Notes under the pieces: model-generated | Told to the model about the DNA's origin: nothing | What the model saw: the letters and a program-made list of their open reading frames with translations, nothing else | Databases searched by the model: none | Assembly: GCF_004117935.1 (NCBI RefSeq) | Contig: NZ_SDOY01000007.1 | Location: forward strand, 1-59,717 | Reading direction: 5' to 3' | DNA: 59,717 nucleotides | Origin: Streptomyces roseicoloratus | GTDB lineage: Bacteria; Actinomycetota; Actinomycetes; Streptomycetales; Streptomycetaceae | Translations under genes and position numbers: made by a program | Shown here: positions 26,497 through 34,865 of the stretch, piece after piece | How the letters are laid out: each line of letters opens with the position of its first letter | How positions within the stretch are numbered: position 1 is the first letter of the stretch

Positions 26497-27782
26497 TTGG
26501 AGATCGGCTCCAGGACCTCACGGCCGCCGAGGTAGGGGCGCAGCACCTCGGGGACGCGGACCGAACCGTCGGCCAGCTGGTGGTTCTCCAGGATCGCCAC
26601 GATGGTGCGCGGTACGGCGCACAGCGTGCCGTTCAGGGTGGCCAGCGGCTGCACGGTCTTCCGGCCCTCCTTGTCGTCGCGCATGCGGACGGAGAGGCGG
26701 CGGGCCTGGAAGCCGTCGCAGTTGGAGGCGGAGGTCAGCTCGCGGTACTTGCCCTGGGTCGGGATCCAGGCCTCGCAGTCGAACTTGCGGGAGGCGGAGG
26801 CGCCCAGGTCGCCGGTGGCGACGTCGATCACCTGGAACGGCAGCTCCAGGGAGTTCAGCCACTGCTTCTCCCAGTCGAGGAGCCGCTTGTGCTCGGCCTC
26901 GGCGTCCTCCGGGGCGACGTACGAGAACATCTCGACCTTGTCGAACTGGTGGACGCGGAAGATGCCGCGGGTGTCCTTGCCGTACGTGCCGGCCTCGCGG
27001 CGGAAGCACGGCGAGAAGCCGGCGTACCGCAGCGGCAGCTTGTCGGCCTCGATGATCTCGTCCATGTGGTACGCGGCGAGCGGGACCTCGGAGGTGCCGA
27101 CCAGGTAGAAGTCGTCCTTCTCCAGGTGGTAGACGTTCTCGGCGGCCTGGCCGAGGAAGCCGGTGCCCTCCATGGCGCGCGGGCGGACCAGCGCGGGCGT
27201 GAGCATGGGGATGAAGCCGGCCTCGGTGGCCTGGGCGATCGCCGCGTTGACGAGGGCGAGCTCGAGGAGCGCGCCGACGCCGGTCAGGTAGTAGAAGCGC
27301 GATCCGGAGACCTTGGCGCCGCGTTCGACGTCGATGGCGCCGAGCGCCTCGCCGAGCTCCAGGTGGTCCTTGGGCTCGAAGCCCTCGGCGGCGAAGTCGC
27401 GGATGGTGCCGTGCGTCTCGAGGACGACGAAGTCCTCCTCGCCGCCGACCGGAACGTCCGGGTGGACGATGTTGCCCAGCTGGAGCAGCAGTGCGCGGGC
27501 CGTCTCGTCGGCCTCGTTCTGCTCGGCCTCGGCGGCCTTGACGTCGGTCTTGAGCTGCTCGGCCTTCTGCAGGAGCGCGGCGCGCTCCTCGGGGGTGGCC
27601 TTGGGGATCAGCTTGCCGAGCGCCTTCTGCTCGGAGCGGAGTTCGTCGAAGCGGACGCCGGACGACCTGCGCCGCTCATCGGCGGAGAGCAGGGCGTCGA
27701 CGAGGCCGACGTCCTCTCCACGGGCGCGCTGGGAGGCGCGAACACGGTCGGGGTCCTCACGGAGCAGGCGAAGGTCAATCAC
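26493..27782 (-). CDS. serS: Seryl-tRNA synthetase
   Basis: A 429-residue class II aminoacyl-tRNA synthetase that charges tRNA-Ser. The N-terminal tRNA-binding coiled coil (about residues 30-105) is followed by the catalytic domain: [13 protein letters not shown] near 230, motif 2 [26 protein letters not shown] near 260, and motif 3 [11 protein letters not shown] near the C-terminus. It starts with GTG at 27782, preceded by TAGCCT and six G, so it is likely leaderless. A tRNA-Ser(UGA) gene lies 19 kb away in the same window. Confidence 0.97.
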   Translation of the reverse strand: MIDLRLLREDPDRVRASQRARGEDVGLVDALLSADERRRSSGVRFDELRSEQKALGKLIPKATPEERAALLQKAEQLKTDVKAAEAEQNEADETARALLLQLGNIVHPDVPVGGEEDFVVLETHGTIRDFAAEGFEPKDHLELGEALGAIDVERGAKVSGSRFYYLTGVGALLELALVNAAIAQATEAGFIPMLTPALVRPRAMEGTGFLGQAAENVYHLEKDDFYLVGTSEVPLAAYHMDEIIEADKLPLRYAGFSPCFRREAGTYGKDTRGIFRVHQFDKVEMFSYVAPEDAEAEHKRLLDWEKQWLNSLELPFQVIDVATGDLGASASRKFDCEAWIPTQGKYRELTSASNCDGFQARRLSVRMRDDKEGRKTVQPLATLNGTLCAVPRTIVAILENHQLADGSVRVPEVLRPYLGGREVLEPISK

Positions 27783-27788
27783 CCCCCC

Positions 27789-27794
27789 AGGCTA
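27789..27794 (-). promoter_or_regulatory. -10 hexamer TAGCCT, leaderless promoter of serS
   Basis: Read leftward, TAGCCT is followed by six G and then the GTG start codon, placing transcription start on the start codon itself. Confidence 0.55.
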
Positions 27795-27894
27795 CCGGTG
27801 CCGCCCCGGGCGCCCCCACCCGATAGGGCAATGCGTCTAGCTTTGCCCGAATTGCTTTGTATTCCCGAATTTCCCTGAGAGGCTTCCGGAGAAG

Positions 27895-28130
27895 TTCTCC
27901 ACAGCAATGCACCGCGAGGGTGAGTTATCCACAGGCTGTGCGAAAGATCTGTGGACCATGGAGAGCGCTCCCCTTTTCCCACTCCTTCGAGTGGGAATTG
28001 CCCACCCTGAAGAGTGGGGTCCCGGAGCTGGGGTGACGCACGGCCGGAGCGGATTTGTCGACCGCGGCGACCCGCCTTGTCGACTTGTCCCCAGGTCAAG
28101 GCCCGCACCTGTGGATAACTCTGTGGGTAA
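27895..28130. promoter_or_regulatory. Cluster of DnaA-box-like 9-mers between serS and pheA
   Basis: The 458-bp gap contains TTCTCCACA (27895), TTATCCACA (27925), and on the other strand TGGTCCACA (27950-27958), TTATCCACA (28110-28118) and TTACCCACA (28122-28130). Two are exact boxes and three have one mismatch from TTATCCACA or TTGTCCACA. A small hairpin CCCACTC-CTTC-GAGTGGG lies at 27978-27995. Confidence 0.65.
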
Positions 28131-28151
28131 GTCCCCGGACGACCGGTGAGG

Positions 28152-28255
28152 GTCAGGCCCGGCTCGGAATCAGGCGCTCGGCGGGAATCCGGCGCTCGGC
28201 CGGAATCAGGCCCGGTTCGGAATCCCGCGCTCGGACGGAATCAGGCCCGGCCGTC
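28152..28255. repeat. 18-bp tandem repeat (5 copies) spanning the pheA stop codon
   Basis: Five units of 17-18 bp begin with GGAATC and continue with variants of AGGCGCTCGGC or AGGCCCGG. The last unit contains the TGA (28241-28243) and last codons of leftward pheA, so the array extends the gene's 3' end into the intergenic region. Confidence 0.8.
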
Positions 28256-29176
28256 CTGGACGCGCGCCAGCCAGTCCGAGGCGTCCATGAACTCCACGTC
28301 CGAGGTCCCGCGCCGCAGCGGCCGTACGTCCTCCCGGGAGACGCCCGCCCGCGGATACGAACCGAGGAAGCGCACGTTCGGGCAGATGCGCTTCAGCCCC
28401 ATCAGGGCCTCGCCGACCCGCCGGTCGGAGATGTGGCCCTCCGCGTCGACGGCGAAGCAGTAGTTGCCGATTCCCGCACCGGTGGGGCGCGACTGGATCA
28501 GCATCAGGTTCACGCCGCGCACCGCGAATTCCTGGAGGAGTTCCAGCAGGGCGCCCGGGTGGTCCTCGCCCAGCCACAGCACGACCGAGGTCTTGTCCGC
28601 GCCCGTCGGCGCCGCCGGCCGGGCCGGCCGGCCCACGAGCACGAAGCGCGTCTCCGCGTTCGCCGCGTCGTGGATCTCGGTGACCAGGGCCTCCAGGCCG
28701 TACGTCGCCGCCGCGAACTCGCCCGCGAAGGCCGCGTCGAACCGGCCCTCCTGGACCAGCCGGGCCCCGTCCGCGTTGGACGCGGCCGACTCCCACAGCG
28801 CGTCGGGCAGGTTGTCCCGCAGCCAGTTGCGCACCTGCGGCTGGGCCACCGGGTGCCCCGTGACCGTCTTGATCTCCGACAGCTTCGTCCCGGGCCGTAC
28901 GAGCAGGGCGAAGGTGATCGGCAGCAGCACCTCGCGGTAGATCATCAGCGGCTCGCCGGAGGCCAGCTCGTCGAGGGTCGCGGTCACCCCGCCCTCGACC
29001 GAGTTCTCGATCGGCACCAGCGCCGCCGCCGCCTCGCCGTTGCGCACGGCGTCCAGCGCGGCCGGGACCGAGACCATCGGGACGAGCTCGCGGGTCGCGG
29101 CCTCGGGCAGCGTACGCAGCGCGGCCTCCGTGAACGTGCCTTCGGGACCGAGATACGTATACCGGGTGGCGGACAT
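28241..29176 (-). CDS. pheA: Prephenate dehydratase
   Basis: A 311-residue cytoplasmic enzyme that converts prephenate to phenylpyruvate in phenylalanine biosynthesis. The N-terminal lobes run from TRYTYLGPEGTFTEAAL through PIENSVEGGVTATLDEL; the catalytic TRF motif is in NAETRFVLVG near residue 180. The C-terminal ACT domain (about 200-280), which senses Phe, includes GALLELLQEFAVRGVNLMLIQSRPTG. The ligand-site motif usually written ESRP reads QSRP here. No chorismate mutase domain is present. The ATG at 29176 lies 6 nt after TAGGGT, so it is probably leaderless. Confidence 0.95.
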   Translation of the reverse strand: MSATRYTYLGPEGTFTEAALRTLPEAATRELVPMVSVPAALDAVRNGEAAAALVPIENSVEGGVTATLDELASGEPLMIYREVLLPITFALLVRPGTKLSEIKTVTGHPVAQPQVRNWLRDNLPDALWESAASNADGARLVQEGRFDAAFAGEFAAATYGLEALVTEIHDAANAETRFVLVGRPARPAAPTGADKTSVVLWLGEDHPGALLELLQEFAVRGVNLMLIQSRPTGAGIGNYCFAVDAEGHISDRRVGEALMGLKRICPNVRFLGSYPRAGVSREDVRPLRRGTSDVEFMDASDWLARVQDGRA

Positions 29177-29182
29177 ACGGTC

Positions 29183-29188
29183 ACCCTA
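29183..29188 (-). promoter_or_regulatory. -10 hexamer TAGGGT, leaderless promoter of pheA
   Basis: TAGGGT, then 6 nt, then the ATG on the minus strand; no ribosome binding site. Confidence 0.55.
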
Positions 29189-29311
29189 ACGGCCCCGCGC
29201 CCCGGAAGGGCCCCCGTCCCGGCGTACGGCCCAAGGGGCCCGGCCCCGGCCCGCGCCGCCCCCCGGCCCGCGCCGCCCCCCGCCCGCGCCGCGGACCCGG
29301 GCCCCCGGGGC

Positions 29312-30637
29312 TCAGCCCTCCAGCAGCCGCTGTCCCACGTACTCGCCCTCCGCCGGGCCGCCCGGCACCGCGAACAGGCCGCTCGCCTCGTGCCGCAGGA
29401 ACGGGGACAGCGCGTCACCCCGGTCGAGCTTCCGCTGCACCGGCACGAAGCCGCGCAGCGGATCCGCCTGCCAGCAGATGAAGAGGAGTCCGGCGTCCGG
29501 GGTCCCGTCCGCGGCGATCCCGTCGTGGAAGGAGAACGGCCGCCGCAGCATCGCCGCCCCGCCGTTCTGTTCGGGGGCGGAGATCCGCGCATGGGCGTTG
29601 TCGGGGATGACGACCCTGCCGTCCGGCCCGATCTTGTGGAGGTCGGGCTCGGTCGTCTCCGTCCCGCCGGTCAGCGGCGCGCCGTCCGACTTGCGCCGCC
29701 CGATCACCTTCTCCTGCTTGTCCAGCGGCAGCTTCTCCCAGTCGTCGAGCAGCATCCGGATCCGCCGGAAGACCGCGTACGAGCCGCCCGCCATCCATTC
29801 CTGGGCGCCGGACGCGCCCTGCGGGACGAAGATCCGGCGGTCGAAGTCGGGGTCAGTGGGCCTGGGATTGCCCGTGCCGTCGATCTGGCCCATGAGGTTC
29901 CGGGCCGTCATCGGACGGGCGGTGGCACCGGCCGAGCGGTTGAAGCCGTTCATCTGCCAGCGCACCCGGGCCGCGTCGCCCGCGTCCTTCTGGAGCGTGC
30001 GCAGCGCGTGGAAGGCGACGAGCGCGTCGTCCGCGCCGATCTGCACCCACAGATCGCCCTCCGAGCGCTTGGGGTCGAGGACGTCGGAGGAGAAGGCCGG
30101 CAGCGGGTCGAGCTGCGCCGGGCGGCGGGCGGTGAGGCCGGTCCGGTCGAAGAAGGTGCGGCCGAAGCCGAAGGTCACCGTCAGGGACGAGGGACCGGCG
30201 TCGAGCGCGATGCCGGTGTCCGTGCCGGTGGTCGCCGGCCTGCCCGCCATCAGGGCCTTCGCCGTGGCCGACCAGCGGCGCAGCAGAGCGGCGGCCTCCT
30301 TGCGGCCCGCGCCGGGGGCGAGGTCGAAGGCGACGAGGTGGCCCCGGGACTGAAGCGGAGTGGTGATCCCCGCTTGATGTTTCCCGTGAAACATCACCTC
30401 GGTCGAACCGACCGTCGTGAGGGCGGGCGAGCCGGCCGGGTCCGGGTCCTCCCCGACGGCGGCGATCCCGATGCCACCGGCCGCGCCGATCACCAGACCG
30501 GTCGCGCCCGCCGCCCCGACGGTGCCGAGGAGCCGGCGCCGGGAGATGTCGATGCCGTCGCCGCCCGCGGGGCCCGCGGGCGTGCCTTCGGACTCGTCTC
30601 CCGACGTGCGTACTGATGCGTTCACGGGCTTGCTCAC
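29312..30637 (-). CDS. dtpA: Tat-exported dye-decolourising heme peroxidase (DtpA/EfeB type)
   Basis: A 441-residue secreted DyP peroxidase. The N-terminus carries a twin-arginine signal, ISRRRLLGTVGAAGATGLVIGAAGG. The mature protein contains the hallmark LMGQIDGTGNPR (GxxDG, distal Asp), the candidate proximal-His region DNAHARIS and the distal-Arg region MLRRPFSFHDG. The equivalent gene at the end of this operon in S. lividans is DtpA, needed for maturation of the copper oxidase GlxA; the similar EfeB works with an iron permease, which is absent here. The GTG at 30637 is 2 bases past the copCD stop. A parS-like site is embedded at codons about 82-87. Confidence 0.9.
   Translation of the reverse strand: MSKPVNASVRTSGDESEGTPAGPAGGDGIDISRRRLLGTVGAAGATGLVIGAAGGIGIAAVGEDPDPAGSPALTTVGSTEVMFHGKHQAGITTPLQSRGHLVAFDLAPGAGRKEAAALLRRWSATAKALMAGRPATTGTDTGIALDAGPSSLTVTFGFGRTFFDRTGLTARRPAQLDPLPAFSSDVLDPKRSEGDLWVQIGADDALVAFHALRTLQKDAGDAARVRWQMNGFNRSAGATARPMTARNLMGQIDGTGNPRPTDPDFDRRIFVPQGASGAQEWMAGGSYAVFRRIRMLLDDWEKLPLDKQEKVIGRRKSDGAPLTGGTETTEPDLHKIGPDGRVVIPDNAHARISAPEQNGGAAMLRRPFSFHDGIAADGTPDAGLLFICWQADPLRGFVPVQRKLDRGDALSPFLRHEASGLFAVPGGPAEGEYVGQRLLEG
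30378..30393. promoter_or_regulatory. parS-like ParB binding site inside dtpA
   Basis: TGTTTCCCGTGAAACA matches the ParB target TGTTTCACGTGAAACA at 15 of 16 positions. It is read as V-M-F-H-G-K-H in the peroxidase gene. Confidence 0.75.
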
Positions 30638-30639
30638 GG

Positions 30640-32619
30640 TCAGCCGATCTTCACGTTCTTCTCGATGGTGGTCTGGTCGATCTCGGAGGTGCGGACGGTC
30701 ACCTGCAGGAGCCATTCGCCCGGCATCGGCAGCTGGACGCCGGTCGCCGTCCAGTGTCCGGTCTGGATGCGGTCGGGCAGCACCGGCAGCGGGCCGATGT
30801 CCTTCTCCTTGAGGGTGAAGGCGACCTTCACCTCGGGGACGTCGAGCCCGCGCCCGTTGGGGCGCAGCACGTAGATGTGCAGGGCGTTGGCTCCGGTGCG
30901 GCCGGGGTCGAGGGTGAGCTGCACGGTGCCCTTGCCGTCGACACCGCCCGTGTCGAAGGGCAGTCGTACGTCGATGGGCCGGTTCGGCACGGCGGTCGCG
31001 CCGGCGGTGCTCCCGCCCTGGCCGGCCTCCTCCTCGGTACGGGCGGGCTCGGTCGAGGTCAGCACGGTCGTCACGGCGAGCAGGACGACGGCGACGGCGG
31101 CCTCGGTGAGTACCGAACGGCGCAGCCCGGCCCGTTCGGGATCGGCGTCCCGTGCCTTCTTCCGGGCGGCGGTGGCGACGGCGGCCCGCTGCCGCGCGAG
31201 CTGCGCGGCCCGCTCGGTGCCGGCGGCCCCGGCCTCGGACGGCTCGTCCGCGGCATCTTCCGGAACATCGCCCGTGCCGGTTTCCACCTCCGCCTTCATC
31301 TCGGCCTCGGTCTCCGCCTTGGCCTCGGCCTCCGCCTCGGCGTCGCCGGTCCCGTCCTTCGCCGGCCGCTCCGCGAGCCGGCGCACCCACCGCCGCGAGA
31401 CCCAGCCGATGCCCACGAGGACGGCGACGAGGCAGACCTTGACCAGGAGCAGCTGTCCGTAGCGGGTGTCCGTCAGCGCGGACCAGGTGCCGACCTGCCG
31501 CCAGGACTGGTAGACGCCGGTGGCCGCGAGGACGACGACCGAGCCGAAGGCGAGGTTCGAGTAGCGCTCCACGGCCCGGCGTTCGACCGACGGGTCGCGG
31601 TGGAGTGCGACGAGCAGCGCGGTGAGCCCGCCGAGCCAGGCGGCCACGGCCAGCAGGTGCAGGATGTCGACCGGCATGGCGATGCCCGGCTGGATGCCGG
31701 TCGAGGCGTGCTCGGCGAACGCCCAGGTGCCGGCGATCCCGGCCGCGACGACACCGCCGCCGATGGCGAGGCCGAAGGTGAGGTCCTTGTGCTCCTTCTC
31801 GTCGGTCCGCCGGGCGTACGCGCCGAAGAGGACGGCGACGAAGAGCGCCGCCGCGCCGAGCAGCAGCAGCCGCGAGGAGAGCGCGGCGCCGGTCTTGGTC
31901 TCCAGGACGGCCCGCAGCCCGCCGAGGTCGAAGACGTCGCCCAGGTTTCCGGTCCTGGTGTACGGGTGACGGAGCAGCAGCAGCGCCAGGGTGGCCGCGG
32001 TCAGCGTGAGCCAGCCGCGGACGACGAGCCGCTGCACCGACCGCACCGAGGCGCCGCGCGGCCAGCAGGCCAGCACGAAGACGCCGCCGCCGATGAGGAC
32101 GACGAAGCCGGCGTACGCGAGGTAGCGCGCGATGCCGTACAGCGTGCCGACGAGTCCGCCGCCGACGGCGGTGTCGGGCAGGGCGACGGAGGTGGTGGAC
32201 GGGGCGCCGACGGAGAAGGTGAAGGCGCCGGCGACGGGGTGGCTGTCGGCGGAGACGGTCTGCCAGGCGACGGTGTAGGTGCCGTCGGGCAGTCCGGGCA
32301 GCAGCGCGACTCCGTAGCGGATGACGGAGCCGCTGCACAGGTCGCGGATCTCTCCGGTGTCGACCCGTTTGCCCGCGGGGTCGAGGACCCGGATGGAGTC
32401 GTCGCTCATGGCGACCTGTTCCGAGAAGGTCAGGTTGACCTCCTTGGGGGCGGTGGCGACCACCGCCCCGTCCTGCGGGTCGCTGCCGGTCAGCGCCGCG
32501 TGCGCGGACGCGGGGCCCGCGGTGGCGAGCAGGGCGCCCAGCAGCGCGGCGGCGACGAGCAGCAGCCTGGTGAGGGCGGGCCCGAGGCGCGGGGCGGTGG
32601 TTGTCACGGTTCCTGTCAC
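30640..32619 (-). CDS. CopC-CopD fusion copper protein
   Basis: A 659-residue fusion. After a signal peptide ending ATAGPASA, the CopC domain (about residues 39-140) starts AHAALTGSDPQDGAVV with the N-terminal copper-binding His and includes SADSHPVAGAFTFSV. Eight or so membrane helices follow (CopD, about 160-480), then a highly charged Glu/Ala-rich cytoplasmic loop (EAEAEAKAETEAEMKAEVE) and a C-terminal YtkA-like domain (about 540-659). CopC binds copper outside the cell and CopD is thought to pass it inward. It is fourth in the copper operon after the YcnI-like, Sco and PCu(A)C genes. Confidence 0.9.
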   Translation of the reverse strand: MTGTVTTTAPRLGPALTRLLLVAAALLGALLATAGPASAHAALTGSDPQDGAVVATAPKEVNLTFSEQVAMSDDSIRVLDPAGKRVDTGEIRDLCSGSVIRYGVALLPGLPDGTYTVAWQTVSADSHPVAGAFTFSVGAPSTTSVALPDTAVGGGLVGTLYGIARYLAYAGFVVLIGGGVFVLACWPRGASVRSVQRLVVRGWLTLTAATLALLLLRHPYTRTGNLGDVFDLGGLRAVLETKTGAALSSRLLLLGAAALFVAVLFGAYARRTDEKEHKDLTFGLAIGGGVVAAGIAGTWAFAEHASTGIQPGIAMPVDILHLLAVAAWLGGLTALLVALHRDPSVERRAVERYSNLAFGSVVVLAATGVYQSWRQVGTWSALTDTRYGQLLLVKVCLVAVLVGIGWVSRRWVRRLAERPAKDGTGDAEAEAEAKAETEAEMKAEVETGTGDVPEDAADEPSEAGAAGTERAAQLARQRAAVATAARKKARDADPERAGLRRSVLTEAAVAVVLLAVTTVLTSTEPARTEEEAGQGGSTAGATAVPNRPIDVRLPFDTGGVDGKGTVQLTLDPGRTGANALHIYVLRPNGRGLDVPEVKVAFTLKEKDIGPLPVLPDRIQTGHWTATGVQLPMPGEWLLQVTVRTSEIDQTTIEKNVKIG

Positions 32620-32633
32620 TCCCTCGGGCGAGC

Positions 32634-33086
32634 TCAGTGCTGCTTCGGGTTGTGGTTGGGCGCCTCGACGGGAAGGTCGACCTTCAGCACGCCGGCCTTC
32701 TCGAAGTGCAGCTCGACGGTGACCTTCTCGCCCTGCTTGGGCTGCTTCTTCAGGTTCATGAACATGAGGTGGTTGCCGCCGCGTTCGAGCTTCAGCTCGC
32801 CGTTGGCCGGGACGTCGAAGGACGCCACCTTCTGCATCTTCTGGTCCTTCACCTCGTGGATCTGGACGTCGTCCGAGATGCCGCTGGTGACGGAGGTGAG
32901 CTTGTCGGCTTCCGCACCGCTGTTGCTGATGGTGAGGAAGCCGCCCGCCATGTCGTTCACGGGCTGCGGCATGAAGGCGCCGTTCACCGTGAGCCGGGGC
33001 TCGTCCGAGCCGGACCCACAGCCGGTCAGGGCGAGCGCGGCGGCGAGGGCGACGGCGGCGGACAGGACGGTGGTGCGGCGGTTCAC
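32634..33086 (-). CDS. PCu(A)C copper chaperone (ECuC-like lipoprotein)
   Basis: A 150-residue extracytoplasmic Cu(I) chaperone. The signal peptide ends in a lipobox (LALTGCG), so it is anchored to the membrane. The copper ligands fit the family pattern HxxxxxxM...HxM: HEVKDQKM and, 21 residues on, NHLMFMNL. It delivers copper to Sco or directly to cytochrome oxidase. In S. lividans the matching pair ECuC and Sco has been shown to work in this relay. The GTG start overlaps the stop of the Sco gene by 4 bases. Confidence 0.92.
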   Translation of the reverse strand: MNRRTTVLSAAVALAAALALTGCGSGSDEPRLTVNGAFMPQPVNDMAGGFLTISNSGAEADKLTSVTSGISDDVQIHEVKDQKMQKVASFDVPANGELKLERGGNHLMFMNLKKQPKQGEKVTVELHFEKAGVLKVDLPVEAPNHNPKQH

Positions 33087-33829
33087 GGGTTCTCCCCCTT
33101 GATGAGCTTCGGCAGGTCGGCGGCGTACTGGTCGGCGGTGGTGTCCTCGCCGTACAGCACGTAGCCCTGGTCGGTGGTCGGCGAGAACGCGATCACCTGG
33201 GCGCCGTGCATGGAGACGACCGAGCCGTCCTTCTCCTTCTTCGGCGGGTCGATGCCGATGCCGATGGAACGGGCACCGGCCTGGATGACCGAGAAGTCGC
33301 CGGTGAGGCCGGTGAAGCTGGGATCACCGGCCGCCGGCAGCCACTTGCCGAGCTCGGCGGCGGTGTCCCGCTCCGGGTCGGTGGTGACGAAGACGACCTG
33401 GAGCTTGTCCTGGTCGGCCTGGGGGAGCTGCTTGCGGGCGATGGCGATGTTGCTCATCGTCAGCGGGCAGACGTCCGGGCAGTGCGTGTAGCCGAAGTAG
33501 AGGAGGGTCGGCTTGCCCTTGGTCTGCTCGCGCAGGTCGAACGTCCGGCCCTTGGTGTCGGTGAGGACCAGGTCGGGCTTGGCGAAGGGCCGGTCGAGGA
33601 CGGTGGCGGCCTTGGTGTTGTCGCTGCCGCCGGAGACCTCGGCGACGGCGGGGCTCGCCGCGCCGGGCGTGTCGCCGGCCGGGCTGCCGAGGCCGACCGC
33701 GGCCGTGACTCCGATCGCGGCGACGATCGCCGCCGTCGCGATGATCAGCGGGGCCCGGCGGCCGGGGCGGCCGCCGTCCTTCCCGCCCTCGGCGACGGAG
33801 CTCTGAACAACTGTCTTGTCGTCGGACAT
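33083..33829 (-). CDS. sco: Sco-family copper chaperone
   Basis: A 248-residue membrane-anchored thioredoxin-fold protein. One N-terminal helix (APLIIATAAIVAAIGVTAAVGLG) anchors it. The Cu site CxxxC is in YTHCPDVCPLTMSN near residue 120, and the third ligand His lies in VVSMHGAQV. Sco metallates the CuA site of cytochrome c oxidase and, in Streptomyces, affects development at low copper. It overlaps the PCu(A)C gene. Confidence 0.94.
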   Translation of the reverse strand: MSDDKTVVQSSVAEGGKDGGRPGRRAPLIIATAAIVAAIGVTAAVGLGSPAGDTPGAASPAVAEVSGGSDNTKAATVLDRPFAKPDLVLTDTKGRTFDLREQTKGKPTLLYFGYTHCPDVCPLTMSNIAIARKQLPQADQDKLQVVFVTTDPERDTAAELGKWLPAAGDPSFTGLTGDFSVIQAGARSIGIGIDPPKKEKDGSVVSMHGAQVIAFSPTTDQGYVLYGEDTTADQYAADLPKLIKGENP

Positions 33830-33858
33830 GGTGTGTCTTTCGGTGAGGGGGACGGCGG

Positions 33859-34641
33859 TCAGGCCGAGCGGCGGCGTCCTGCCAGGACGCCGAAGGCGAC
33901 TCCGGCGGCACCCACGAGGATGCCGATCACTCCCAGCACCCGGGCCGCCGTGTCGGTCGCGCTCGCGGCCTCCTCGTGCGCGTCGCCCTTGTCGTCGTGG
34001 TCGGCCTTGTCGCCGGCGGCCTGGTCCGTGGTCTTGCCGTCGGCGGGCGCGGCGCCGCCGCCGTGGTGGTCGGCGGACGGGGCGGACAGCTTCAGGACGG
34101 GCGCCGGGTTCTCGGGGTCGGCCGCGCCGTCCTTGGGCTCCTCGATCCAGCGCACGACCTCGTTGTTGTCGTAGGTCTGGATCGCCTTGAGCACGAGCCG
34201 GTCGGTGTCCTCGGGCAGCCGGCCGAGGGAGAGCGGGAACTGCTGGAACTGGCCGGGGCCGATCTTCGCGCCGTCGGCGGTCCAGGTGACCTTGGCGACG
34301 GCCTCGTTGATCTTCTTGCCGTGCAGCTCCAGCGGCTTGGCGAGCTTCGCCCTGGTCACCTCGACCTTCCAGCCGGGCACGGGCTGCGGCATGACGGAGG
34401 CCAGCGGGTGGTCGGTCGGGAAGTTCACCTCGACCTTGACGGTGGAGGCGTTGTCGCGCTCGTTGGGCACCTTCACGTTGACGGTGGCGTAGCCGCCCTT
34501 CGCGGCCTCGCCCTGCGGCTGCACGCCCACGTGCGCGAAGGCGGTGCCGGAGAGCAGCAGCACGGAGGAGACGGCGACGCCACCGGCGAGGGCGGCACGC
34601 GACAGGTGCGTACGGGGCAGGTGCGTACGGGAAACGCTCAT
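33859..34641 (-). CDS. YcnI-like (DUF1775) copper-associated membrane protein
   Basis: A 260-residue protein with a signal peptide ending SGTAFA, so that His becomes the first mature residue (HVGVQPQGEAAKGGY). In YcnI proteins this N-terminal His binds copper. The DUF1775 domain covers about residues 36-175. A His/Asp-rich stretch (DHHGGG, DKADHDDKGDAHEE) and a C-terminal membrane helix ending GRRRSA follow. ATG 34641 has a GGAG about 12 nt upstream. It is the first gene of the run sco-PCu(A)C-copCD-dtpA, 29 bp ahead of sco. Confidence 0.88.
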   Translation of the reverse strand: MSVSRTHLPRTHLSRAALAGGVAVSSVLLLSGTAFAHVGVQPQGEAAKGGYATVNVKVPNERDNASTVKVEVNFPTDHPLASVMPQPVPGWKVEVTRAKLAKPLELHGKKINEAVAKVTWTADGAKIGPGQFQQFPLSLGRLPEDTDRLVLKAIQTYDNNEVVRWIEEPKDGAADPENPAPVLKLSAPSADHHGGGAAPADGKTTDQAAGDKADHDDKGDAHEEAASATDTAARVLGVIGILVGAAGVAFGVLAGRRRSA

Positions 34642-34865
34642 GACAGAAGACACTCCAGCTCGGAGAGGCGATGCGGAAGACATCCGCGAGACAGGTACGA
34701 GCGGTCCACGCGCATGCGCCGCGCGCGACGCCGACGGGCGCCGGCCTTTCGGGCGACGGACGCCGGACGTCGGCGACCGGGCGTCGGAAGACGGCCGGAC
34801 GACGGGGTCGGCGGGGGGCGGGCAGGCGTGGACGGCGCGGAGCCGCCCCGGGAGAGCGCTCCGCG

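Noticed and set aside
27783..28240. Possible T-box leader for serS.
   Set aside because: serS appears leaderless, T-boxes in actinobacteria are mostly on ileS, and no T-box core sequence is visible.
29312..30637. EfeB of an iron-uptake EfeUOB operon.
   Set aside because: No EfeU or EfeO gene is adjacent, and the copper gene context fits DtpA.
30616..33102. A rightward open frame of more than 800 codons across the copper genes.
   Set aside because: It is a shadow of the leftward copper operon, whose signal peptides and metal motifs are unmistakable.
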